From: an uncultured Dorea sp.
GTDB lineage: Bacteria; Bacillota; Clostridia; Lachnospirales; Lachnospiraceae
Assembly: GCA_910589275.1 (NCBI GenBank)
Contig: CAJUTH010000046.1
Location: 1 to 25,110 of the forward strand
Direction: 5' to 3'
DNA length: 25,110 nt
Below the pieces are notes generated by a model. That model was not told the origin of the DNA, did not search any database, and worked only from the letters and a program-made list of their open reading frames with translations. The translations under genes and the position numbers were made by a program. The stretch's first letter is position 1, and each line of letters begins with the position of its first letter. Of this stretch, positions 1 to 6,591 are shown one piece after another.

Positions 1-121
1 TTTGTCGTTATGCCCTTTACTTTCTCTCTACCCACTACTTATTTGTTTCAAACTTTTCTCTCTCCTTCACATGCTTCCCTTGATTTCAGCCGTTATAATC
101 TGCCCGTTATCATGTTTTTAC

Positions 122-177
122 GAGTCCCTAGGTCGTGTACTGGCATACATATATACCAATGCACGACCTTCTGACTC
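122..177. repeat. Imperfect hairpin / dyad in upstream intergenic region
   Basis: Arms at 131-143 and 156-168 pair over 11 of 13 positions plus one G-T wobble, closed by a 12-nt AT-rich loop. After symmetrical 5-nt internal loops, GAGT (122-125) pairs with ACTC (174-177). No T-run follows on either strand, so it is not a standard terminator. It lies about 140 bp upstream of the promoter of the oxidoreductase gene. It could be an operator or an RNA structure belonging to a transcript that starts further left. Apart from this hairpin, the tandem repeat at 222-247 and the promoter, I see no supported feature in 1-391. Confidence 0.45.
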
Positions 178-221
178 CGGTATCATATTATAGCAATATT
201 TCTCGCCCTCCGCAAGAGATT

Positions 222-247
222 TTCTGCGCTGATGTTCTGCACTGATG
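222..247. repeat. Tandem 13-bp duplication
   Basis: Two adjacent 13-bp units, 222-234 and 235-247, differ at one base (TTCTGCGCTGATG then TTCTGCACTGATG). The duplication sits in non-coding DNA about 70 bp upstream of the -35 box of the downstream gene. It may be chance replication slippage. Confidence 0.5.
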
Positions 248-313
248 CCTGTTTCCATTGGAATAAAGAAAAATCCATAGACATTTTCTATCAACTTTCA
301 CAAAAACATGAAT

Positions 314-342
314 TTGTTTTGTCTTTAACAATATCCTATAAT
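314..342 (+). promoter_or_regulatory. Sigma-A type promoter of the flavin oxidoreductase gene
   Basis: TTGTTT at 314-319 and a perfect TATAAT at 337-342 are separated by 17 bp. The predicted transcript would start near 350 and give a roughly 40-nt leader ending in GGAGG at 379-383, 8 nt before the ATG at 392. Confidence 0.7.
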
Positions 343-391
343 ATTTTTATATTGATGATTTTAATGAAAAAAGCAAACGGAGGTCAAAGAA

Positions 392-2392
392 ATGAAAAAC
401 AATTTCAAACACATTTTCAGCCCCCTGAAAGTCAGAGGAATGATCATGCCGAACCGTGTTGCCATGATGCCGATGGGAAGCGATTTGGCAGGCCATACCG
501 GCGAGCTGAGCGACGAGCATATCAAGTACTATGAGCAGCGGGCCCGCGGCGGCACAGGCCTGATCATTGTAGAGAATGTCTGTGTAAAATACCCGGAGGG
601 TTCCAATGGAACCACACAGCTTCGCATTGACCAGGACTGCTACATTCCAAGACTCTGGAACCTGACAGAAGCCTGCCATAGACACGGCGCAATGATCGGC
701 GTCCAGATTAACCATGCAGGCGCGTCCGCCATGTCTTCACGAATCGGCATGCAGCCTGTATCCGCTTCTACCCTTCCGTCTAAACCAGGCGGAGAGTCTC
801 CACGTCCGTTATCAAAAGAAGAGCTGGAAAGCATCGCCAAAGATTACGGCGCAGCGGCAAGACGTGCAGTGAACGCAGGCTTTGATATGGTAGAGATCCA
901 CGCGGGACATTCCTACTTAATCAGCCAGTTCCTGTCTCCTACCATGAATGACAGAACTGATGAATTCGGCGGCTCTGCCAAAAACCGTTCCCGTTTCTGC
1001 CGTATGGTCATTGATGAAGTCCGCAAAGCAGTGGGTCCTATGGTTCCCATTTCCCTCCGTCTCAGCGTAGACGAGCTGGTAGAAGGCGGCAACCATGTGG
1101 AAGACTGTCTGGAATACTTAGAGTATCTGAACGATGAAGTAGATATTTTTGACACTTCTTCTGCACTGAACCCGACTATCCAGTACCAGATTGACGCAAA
1201 CTATTTGGAAGACGGCTGGCGCGCGTACATGGCAAAAGCTGTCCGTGATAAATTCGGCAAACCCACCATCGCCATCGGCAACATCCGCGATCCGAAGATT
1301 GCCGACGACATCCTTGCAAGAGGCGACGCTGACATCATCGGCATGGGCCGCGGGCTGATCGCTGATCCTAACTGGTGCAACAAGGCAAAATACGGCGATG
1401 TGGCTGATATCCGCAAATGTATCTCCTGCAACGTAGGCTGCGTAGGCAACCGTATCGGAGGCAACAAGCCGCTTCGCTGCAGCATCAATCCGGACATCAT
1501 CAACAACGAAGAATATAAGAAGCACAAAGTGAACAAGCCCTGCAATGTAGTTGTAGTCGGCGCTGGTACTGCCGGTCTGGAAGCCGCATGTACGGCCGCT
1601 GAGGTTGGATGTAACGTAACACTCCTTGAGAAGGAAGATCACGTAGGCGGCCTTTCCGTCGAGATTTCAAAGATTCCAGCGAAAAAGAGGCTGGCGGATT
1701 TCCCGAACTACTTAAAGCACCGGGCTTCCAAACTTGATAACTTAACTATCAAGACAGGTGTAGATGTAACCGTAGATATGATCAAATCCTTTGATCCACA
1801 ATTAGTAGTCAACGCAACTGGTTCCGTGCCGCTTCTTCCTCCGATCAACGGACTCCACGACAACCTTGGCAAGGAAGATGCCGCTGTTTACTCAATCAAA
1901 GATATGATTAACAATCTGGACAGCTATCCGGAAGATATGACCGGCAAGAAGGTTGTTGTCATCGGCGGCGGCGCCGTAGGTCTTGACGTGGTAGAATTCT
2001 TCGCACCCCGCGGAGCTGAAACTACTATCATTGAGATGATGCCGATGATCGGCCGGGGACTTGACGCTTCTTCTACCGCAAGCATGAAGGAATGCATGGA
2101 AAAGCACGGTGTGCGTCAGATGGTAAATACCGCGCTCCAGAAGGTAAACGCCCACTCCTTCGAGGTAAAATACGGCGATACCGAAGAAGAACTCCCCTTT
2201 GACTATGGATTTGTCTGCCTTGGTATGCGGGCTCACGCTCCGCTCTGGGAGGACATCGTAACCGGCTTCGAGGATGAGGATGTTGAGATCCTAAATATTG
2301 GCGACGCAGTTCGTGCAAGACGGATTATCGACGGCACCGACGCGGGACGCCATATGGTGCTGAATGCGTTAGAGAGGCTTGATTATCTCTAA
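392..2392 (+). CDS. NADH:flavin oxidoreductase, Fe-S old yellow enzyme family (2-enoate / 2,4-dienoyl-CoA reductase and BaiH-like)
   Basis: A 666-residue flavoenzyme predicted to pass electrons from NAD(P)H through FAD and a 4Fe-4S cluster to FMN and reduce an activated C=C bond. The N-terminal half is an old-yellow-enzyme TIM barrel: the NHAG active-site segment and the signature FLSP..N.R.D.FGGS..NR.RF are present. A cluster motif follows at C343, C346, C350 and C363. The C-terminal half has an FAD Rossmann motif GAGTAG (390-395) and an NAD(P) Rossmann motif GGGAVG (525-530). Length and domain order match E. coli FadH and bile-acid enzymes BaiCD/BaiH, but the substrate cannot be read from sequence. 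GGAGG lies 8 nt before the ATG. The gene stands alone between its own promoter and a strong terminator, so no pathway context helps. Family call is firm; specificity is unknown. Confidence 0.93.
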   Translation: MKNNFKHIFSPLKVRGMIMPNRVAMMPMGSDLAGHTGELSDEHIKYYEQRARGGTGLIIVENVCVKYPEGSNGTTQLRIDQDCYIPRLWNLTEACHRHGAMIGVQINHAGASAMSSRIGMQPVSASTLPSKPGGESPRPLSKEELESIAKDYGAAARRAVNAGFDMVEIHAGHSYLISQFLSPTMNDRTDEFGGSAKNRSRFCRMVIDEVRKAVGPMVPISLRLSVDELVEGGNHVEDCLEYLEYLNDEVDIFDTSSALNPTIQYQIDANYLEDGWRAYMAKAVRDKFGKPTIAIGNIRDPKIADDILARGDADIIGMGRGLIADPNWCNKAKYGDVADIRKCISCNVGCVGNRIGGNKPLRCSINPDIINNEEYKKHKVNKPCNVVVVGAGTAGLEAACTAAEVGCNVTLLEKEDHVGGLSVEISKIPAKKRLADFPNYLKHRASKLDNLTIKTGVDVTVDMIKSFDPQLVVNATGSVPLLPPINGLHDNLGKEDAAVYSIKDMINNLDSYPEDMTGKKVVVIGGGAVGLDVVEFFAPRGAETTIIEMMPMIGRGLDASSTASMKECMEKHGVRQMVNTALQKVNAHSFEVKYGDTEEELPFDYGFVCLGMRAHAPLWEDIVTGFEDEDVEILNIGDAVRARRIIDGTDAGRHMVLNALERLDYL

Positions 2393-2411
2393 AATATCTC
2401 CATTACATATA

Positions 2412-2454
2412 AATAAAGCTGTTGTATCTGACTGGCTGATACAACAGCTTTATT
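2412..2454. terminator. Bidirectional rho-independent terminator
   Basis: A perfect 17-bp inverted repeat (2412-2428 and 2438-2454) with a 9-nt loop. It starts AATAAAGC and ends GCTTTATT, so A/T-rich ends flank the stem on both strands. It separates the plus-strand oxidoreductase from the end of the minus-strand PTS operon. Confidence 0.9.
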
Positions 2455-2455
2455 C

Positions 2456-2713
2456 TTATATATTTTCCTTCGCAAAAGCCTCCAGCATAGCTGCCTCTGC
2501 CTCTTCATCCCCTCCTTCCACAACAATTTCCACTTCGTCATGACACTTGGCTCCAAGAGCCAAAATGTTAAAGATACTCATCGCATCTCCCGTTTTTTCT
2601 CCTTTGCGGATTGTAATTCTGCCAGAACATTTCGCTGCTTCATTCACCAGCGCCCCCGCCAGTCTGGCGTCCAATCCGGAGGGATTTTTTACTGTCAATT
2701 TGAATCCTGTCAT
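2456..2713 (-). CDS. HPr-like protein lacking the phosphorylatable histidine (Asp15, Ser46)
   Basis: An 85-residue protein with the HPr fold pattern and exact HPr length. The active-site segment reads NPSGLDARLAG, so canonical His15 is Asp15 and the following Pro of HARPA is Leu. The codon is GAC (2671-2669). The regulatory serine is kept at Ser46 (DAMSIFNILALGA). Canonical HPr carries phosphate on His15 between Enzyme I and EIIA, so this protein should not do that. Bacillus Crh, with Gln15 and Ser46, is the closest known precedent for a regulatory-only HPr. It is the last gene of the mannose-family PTS operon, 4 nt after the HAD gene (TAG-gtaa-ATG). It may be a CcpA corepressor, an operon-specific regulator, or an Asp15 phosphomimic. 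Fold confidence is high; role is inferred. Confidence 0.85.
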   Translation of the reverse strand: MTGFKLTVKNPSGLDARLAGALVNEAAKCSGRITIRKGEKTGDAMSIFNILALGAKCHDEVEIVVEGGDEEAEAAMLEAFAKENI

Positions 2714-2717
2714 TTAC

Positions 2718-3530
2718 CTATTCTCCTGCCAGATAATGCTCTAACGCATAGCTGATTCCCGCTTCATTGTTGGTTTTTGTTACAAAATCAGCTTTCTCCT
2801 TCAATTCCGGAATCGCATTCCCCATCGCAATCCCAATTCCCGCCGCTTCAATCAGGGGAATATCAAGCTGATGATCTCCAAAAGCCACTACCTCTTCCCG
2901 TCTGATATCCAGCTTATGGCATATTTCCCGAAGAGCCTCTCCCTTGTCGACTCCATGTGGAAAAATTTCGATAAAGATATCTGAAGAACTTGCCTGATCA
3001 ATATCCGGAAGCCCAAGAGCCCGTATCTCCTCCCTGAGGGCAGGGATCCTATCTGCCTCTGCGGCGATCAGCAGTTTGTTGGGCGCGGCTCCTTCTTCTT
3101 CCCATCTAGACGCCAGTTCCTCCACATCGACCACCTCAGGCTCATATCTTATTATTTCTATTTCCTTCTCAACCTGTTTATCAACATCTGTTACATACCA
3201 TTTCTCTTCCCGAAATATCCACAAAGGAAGCTGATTCTTCTTTGCAATTTCATAATAGATCATTTTCATGGTACGAGGCTGCAGCGTTCTGCTGCTGATG
3301 CACTGGTCGCCCATCAGGATATAGCTCCCGGCATTGCAGGCTTTGATGCACTGGATGCCAAGCTCCTGTTCAATCAAATTGGTCCCCGCTGGCATCCTCC
3401 CAGATATCAGCGCAATTTTTACGCCCTTTTCCGTCTCTTTTTTCAAACTTTCTACAATCTGCGGAAGCAGTTTCTTATTATCGTCCAGCAAGGTGCCGTC
3501 TATATCTATGCATAATAATTTGTACTTCAT
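2718..3530 (-). CDS. Cof-type HAD-IIB family phosphatase
   Basis: A 270-residue cytosolic hydrolase, typical length for the Cof/YidA subfamily. Motif I is DIDGTLL with nucleophile Asp9 and Asp11. The motif IV region reads GDHQLDIPLIEAAGIGIAMGNA near residues 218-239, and the C2B cap lies between. Such enzymes dephosphorylate sugar phosphates and similar small molecules; the substrate is not predictable. The ATG overlaps the stop of the upstream small gene by 4 nt (ATGA), implying translational coupling. Its place inside a sugar PTS operon suggests it acts on the imported sugar phosphate or relieves sugar-phosphate stress. That link is inference from context. Confidence 0.9.
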   Translation of the reverse strand: MKYKLLCIDIDGTLLDDNKKLLPQIVESLKKETEKGVKIALISGRMPAGTNLIEQELGIQCIKACNAGSYILMGDQCISSRTLQPRTMKMIYYEIAKKNQLPLWIFREEKWYVTDVDKQVEKEIEIIRYEPEVVDVEELASRWEEEGAAPNKLLIAAEADRIPALREEIRALGLPDIDQASSSDIFIEIFPHGVDKGEALREICHKLDIRREEVVAFGDHQLDIPLIEAAGIGIAMGNAIPELKEKADFVTKTNNEAGISYALEHYLAGE

Positions 3531-3817
3531 ACATCATTCCCGCCTTCCAGCACAGCAATTATTTTCTCAACATTTCTTTTCCCATTTTTCATGCCGAGAT
3601 TCAGAACCAGACCGCAGATCAAACTCACTGCCATGACAATGATGCCCAGAATGCAGAGATAAAGGTTCTTCTCCGCTCCCGCGGCTCCCGCATAAAGCAT
3701 TGCAATCCCAAGTGTGGAAACGGCGACCGCAATATTCTTCCAGAGGGAAATTTTATGAAGAGCCTGCTTCTGCATTTCTGCCTCCCGCGATAAAAAGCTT
3801 CTCTTTTCTGCATTCAT
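3527..3817 (-). CDS. Small two-helix membrane protein of unknown function
   Basis: A 96-residue protein I do not recognise. It has a charged N-terminus (about 1-26), two hydrophobic segments (about 28-48 and 51-75) and a basic tail ending in EGGNDV. AAGGAG lies 8 nt before the ATG. It begins 17 nt after the IID stop and overlaps the HAD gene by 4 nt, so it is clearly part of the PTS operon. No catalytic motif is visible. It could be an accessory membrane factor of the transporter, but nothing in the sequence shows this. Confidence 0.75.
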   Translation of the reverse strand: MNAEKRSFLSREAEMQKQALHKISLWKNIAVAVSTLGIAMLYAGAAGAEKNLYLCILGIIVMAVSLICGLVLNLGMKNGKRNVEKIIAVLEGGNDV

Positions 3818-3834
3818 AGCCTCATCTCCTTTTC

Positions 3835-4668
3835 TTAATATGCCAGTCCCGGATTGAAGAATCCAACCAAAACTCCCACAAACGCTACCACTACTAGTAC
3901 CAGCATGACCTTAATCGGCGACATCCGCTTTTTCGCCATTAAAAACCAGCAAATAATGATAAATACTGCCGTTAGAAGGCCCGGAAATACTGAATCCAGT
4001 TTATCCTGCAGGACCAGATACGGCTCGCCTGCATCGTTTAACAATTTCAGAGACGTAGTCACGCTTACCCATGTGGCGGATACCGCGCCGATTACAATAC
4101 CACCCAGCGTAGAAATCGCATCCCTAAGCGCTTCGCCCTGTGTTCCGATAAGAAAGTCCACAGCCTTGCCGCCCAGCTCATATCCCTTGAAATACATAAA
4201 TCTCATTCCAAAGTATGCAAATAGGTTCCACACGATGATATAGAAGATTGCTCCAAGCGGAGATCCCCCTGTGGACATACCCATTGCAATACCTAAGAGA
4301 ATCGGGATTACCGTTCCTACTACCAGCGAATCGCCGATACCTGCGATCGGTCCCATCAGACCTGCCCGAAGTCCGTTAATGGTCTCCTCGTCCACATCCT
4401 CCGTGCCGTTTGCACGAGCCTCTTCAAGGCCCGCGGTAATACCTACAACCACGGTTCCAAGCTGCGGTTCTGTATTAAAGAACGCCGTATATGTATTCAT
4501 TGCAGCCGCTTTGTCTTCCTCATTGTCATACAGCTCCTCTACCAGCGGAAGCATCGAGCAGAGATATCCGAACGTCTGCATATGCTCCTGTGAGAAACAA
4601 GTCAAATGTCCATAGTACCAATTATGGAAGGATTTTAATAACGTTTTTTTCGATAATTTCTTTTCCAT
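3835..4668 (-). CDS. PTS mannose/fructose/sorbose-family transporter subunit IID
   Basis: A 277-residue membrane subunit that forms the sugar translocator together with IIC. It opens with the family pattern of a cytosolic segment rich in WYYGHL, FSQEHMQ and GYLCSMLPLVEELY, then the conserved GLRAGLMGPIAGIGDSL stretch, with hydrophobic helices concentrated in the C-terminal half. A longer reading frame begins 30 nt earlier. The ATG at 4668 is chosen because GAGGAGG, contributed by the acidic Glu/Asp tail codons of the IIC gene, lies just upstream, and the IIC stop TGA sits 1 nt before this ATG. The sugar may be mannose, glucose, fructose, sorbose or an amino sugar; the family alone does not decide. 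Confidence 0.93.
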   Translation of the reverse strand: MEKKLSKKTLLKSFHNWYYGHLTCFSQEHMQTFGYLCSMLPLVEELYDNEEDKAAAMNTYTAFFNTEPQLGTVVVGITAGLEEARANGTEDVDEETINGLRAGLMGPIAGIGDSLVVGTVIPILLGIAMGMSTGGSPLGAIFYIIVWNLFAYFGMRFMYFKGYELGGKAVDFLIGTQGEALRDAISTLGGIVIGAVSATWVSVTTSLKLLNDAGEPYLVLQDKLDSVFPGLLTAVFIIICWFLMAKKRMSPIKVMLVLVVVAFVGVLVGFFNPGLAY

Positions 4669-4669
4669 A

Positions 4670-5512
4670 TCAGATATCCTCCTCTTCTTCCTCGTCATAG
4701 CCGCCCGCTACGGCTACTTTGTTTGCCGACAGCATTTTCAGCCTGTAAATTAAGATTGCAAACATTCCTGCAACCACCGTTGCCGATACCAGATTGATTC
4801 CCAGTGATGCCGCAAGTGTAAATCCAAACAGAAATGGTATGAAATCTGCCGCATTCTTTACAATCTGCTTTAACAGAATCGCAATTCCCACGCAGGGAAG
4901 CAATGCGCCCACTGTAAAAAGAGTCTTCATCGCAATACCGTCCATAGGAAGCGTTGTCTTGATCAATTCTACCACGCTTGCTCCCATTTTACACATAACC
5001 ATGGTAGGGATGAAGGAGCAGAGCAAATGAGAGATCCACGGCAGGCCCATGTCAATCAGATACAGCTTCTTATAGTCTCTCTTTTCCACCGCTTTCCAGC
5101 CCATATGCTGCCATAACAGATTTACGGTTGCCGTTCCATAGAAAAGAACGGTTCCCAGCGTACCAACCATGGTTCCGAAAGAGGTCGCAAGGGCCGCGCC
5201 CTCTGACGACTCTGCGCTCAGGCCGTAGCTGCTTAAAGCAACCATTGCCAGCGGAATACCGATGTAGCTGACCGCCCTCACGTCGGCGGATACGGTTCCT
5301 CCCGGCGTAACAAGTGCAATGTATACAACCTGCATCGCACAGCCCACCATGATGCCGGTGGGGATATCCCCCAGAATAATTCCGCAGACCAGACCGCCGA
5401 TCAACGGACGTCCCAATGTATAGTTACCAATTGACGAGCCTCCCATACCCGGCATACTTGACAGGCAGGCGAACAGGCCCAGTAATACTGCTTGTATCCA
5501 GCTTATCTGCAT
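4670..5512 (-). CDS. PTS mannose/fructose/sorbose-family transporter subunit IIC
   Basis: A 280-residue polytopic membrane protein with the IIC start pattern (QAVLLGLFACLSSMPGMGG) and conserved GRPLIGGLVCGIILGD and GCAMQVVYIALVTPGGT segments. These are characteristic of the mannose-family permease. It is slightly longer than many relatives and ends in an acidic EEEEEDI tail, whose GAG-rich codons also supply the SD of the next gene. GAGGAGG lies 6 nt before the ATG, and the gap from the IIB stop is 16 nt. With IID it should form the trimeric sugar channel in the cytoplasmic membrane. Confidence 0.93.
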   Translation of the reverse strand: MQISWIQAVLLGLFACLSSMPGMGGSSIGNYTLGRPLIGGLVCGIILGDIPTGIMVGCAMQVVYIALVTPGGTVSADVRAVSYIGIPLAMVALSSYGLSAESSEGAALATSFGTMVGTLGTVLFYGTATVNLLWQHMGWKAVEKRDYKKLYLIDMGLPWISHLLCSFIPTMVMCKMGASVVELIKTTLPMDGIAMKTLFTVGALLPCVGIAILLKQIVKNAADFIPFLFGFTLAASLGINLVSATVVAGMFAILIYRLKMLSANKVAVAGGYDEEEEEDI

Positions 5513-5528
5513 CTCATTCCCTCCTCAC

Positions 5529-6023
5529 TTAGTGAAATCCAAACTGGCCTCTGAATTTTGTCCAATTCCCAATTGCTTCATCTTTTAACAGCGCAAATTC
5601 CACCTGATATCCCTCGTTCATGATATTTTCCAGCGCCTGCGCTTCTTCCTGCGTAATAGACTGGTTATTTCCCAGCTTTGTGGTTCCCGGCCTGTCGTTG
5701 CAAGGTCCGATGATTACCGTGTCGATCCCCGGTTTAAAGCCGTGCTCCACAAGGATTTTCTCCATATCCAGCGGATTCTTGGTAATCAGAAAATACTGAT
5801 CCTTACTGTTTAACACCTTCTCGCTCTTTGCGATAAATTCCTCTACGCCCCACACAAAGGTCTTCTTCCCGCTTGCGCTCTTATAAGCTGACTTGAGCAC
5901 TGGATTCTTTGCGGCCACATCGTTTACTGCAATCAGTCCGTCGCAGGGGTACTCAAGCGCCCATCTTGTACAGGTTTGTCCATGGATCATACGGTCGTCT
6001 ACACGGATAAATGAAACTGACAT
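5529..6023 (-). CDS. PTS mannose/fructose/sorbose-family IIB subunit
   Basis: A 164-residue cytosolic phosphotransfer protein, full length for a separate IIB domain. The signature RVDDRMIHGQ places the phosphorylated His at residue 14. It takes phosphate from IIA and gives it to the incoming sugar. AAGGAGG lies 8 nt upstream of the ATG, and the gene follows IIA after 14 nt. IIA and IIB are separate polypeptides here, unlike the fused IIAB (ManX) of E. coli. Confidence 0.94.
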   Translation of the reverse strand: MSVSFIRVDDRMIHGQTCTRWALEYPCDGLIAVNDVAAKNPVLKSAYKSASGKKTFVWGVEEFIAKSEKVLNSKDQYFLITKNPLDMEKILVEHGFKPGIDTVIIGPCNDRPGTTKLGNNQSITQEEAQALENIMNEGYQVEFALLKDEAIGNWTKFRGQFGFH

Positions 6024-6037
6024 CTTCTTTTCCTCCT

Positions 6038-6466
6038 TTAAATCTCATCTTCTGTTTCCGTCACTTCTACCTTAAATTCTGCAATTCCTTCTCTTGCCTC
6101 CGCCATCAGCATTACCGCCAGCTCGTGAAGCTCCATAGCATCCTTCATGAGAGCCGCGTTCAATGCCAGCGGAAGATTCATCCCGCCGATGATCACGGTC
6201 TTAGAAAGGAGTCCGGCCTCTGCAATCACGTTGGACGCATTGGTAAGCGGAGAGCCGCCGATCAAGTCACCGAGGAGAAGAATCTCATCCTCCTGTGTGA
6301 TACCGGAGATGCATTTTCTCACATTCTCCGTATACACGTCCGCGCCCATTCCATTTTCCAGACTGGTAGAGATAATGTCCTTACGGTTCTCTCCAGCGAT
6401 CATAGACAATGCGTTATGCAGTCCCGGCGCCAGCGTACCATGGCTGACTAAAACAATGTACTTCAT
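6038..6466 (-). CDS. PTS mannose/fructose/sorbose-family IIA subunit
   Basis: A 142-residue cytosolic protein with the family start KYIVLVSHGTLAPGL, in which the His in SHG (residue 9 from this ATG) is the phosphorylation site. The later GDLIGGSPLTNA stretch is also typical. A GTG two codons earlier (6472) is in frame but sits on top of the SD. The ATG at 6466 has GAGGTG about 5 nt upstream and is preferred. This is the first gene of the PTS operon. Its upstream region is short and holds the terminator of the preceding gene, so its promoter must overlap that hairpin or transcription must read through. Confidence 0.92.
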   Translation of the reverse strand: MKYIVLVSHGTLAPGLHNALSMIAGENRKDIISTSLENGMGADVYTENVRKCISGITQEDEILLLGDLIGGSPLTNASNVIAEAGLLSKTVIIGGMNLPLALNAALMKDAMELHELAVMLMAEAREGIAEFKVEVTETEDEI

Positions 6467-6510
6467 TTCCACACCTCATTTCTTTCCTTGTTTTCATGTT
6501 TAAACTATAC

Positions 6511-6545
6511 AAAAAAAATGACACCTGTACAGCTCACAAGTGTCA
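6511..6545 (-). terminator. Rho-independent terminator after the sensory cassette
   Basis: On the minus strand a 10-bp stem (TGACACTTGT with ACAGGTGTCA, one wobble) with a 7-nt loop is followed by eight T residues (A8 at 6511-6518 on the plus strand). It should stop transcription from the solute-binding-protein gene before the PTS IIA gene. Confidence 0.85.
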
Positions 6546-6556
6546 CTAATTCTCTG

Positions 6557-6591
6557 TTACATTTGTCACATATTCCCTGTGAAAAATGTAA
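6557..6591. repeat. 14-bp dyad directly after the solute-binding-protein stop codon
   Basis: Arms 6557-6570 (TTACATTTGTCACA) and 6578-6591 (TGTGAAAAATGTAA) match at 13 of 14 positions around a 7-nt loop. There is no T-run, and a separate terminator follows 12 nt downstream. This is the only sizeable space upstream of the PTS operon, so the dyad is a candidate regulator-binding site as well as a possible mRNA 3'-end structure. Confidence 0.55.

Noticed and set aside
94..99. TATAAT at 94-99 as a promoter
   Set aside because: No -35 box at a workable distance; the only TTGATT is 8 bp away. Not listed as a promoter.
2..193. 63-codon open frame at the left edge
   Set aside because: Low-complexity Leu/Cys/Ser composition, no convincing ribosome-binding site or family pattern; it also crosses the hairpin at 122-177.
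6011..6451. 146-codon plus-strand open frame opposite PTS IIA
   Set aside because: Antisense to a conserved gene with an active-site signature.
6473..6591. Sigma-54 (-24/-12) promoter for the mannose-family PTS
   Set aside because: Looked for TGGCAC-N5-TTGC because some man/lev operons use it; no acceptable match was found, nor a LevR-type activator gene nearby.
6473..6591. CcpA cre site upstream of the PTS operon
   Set aside because: No match to the TGWAANCGNTNWCA pattern; the dyad present has a different sequence.
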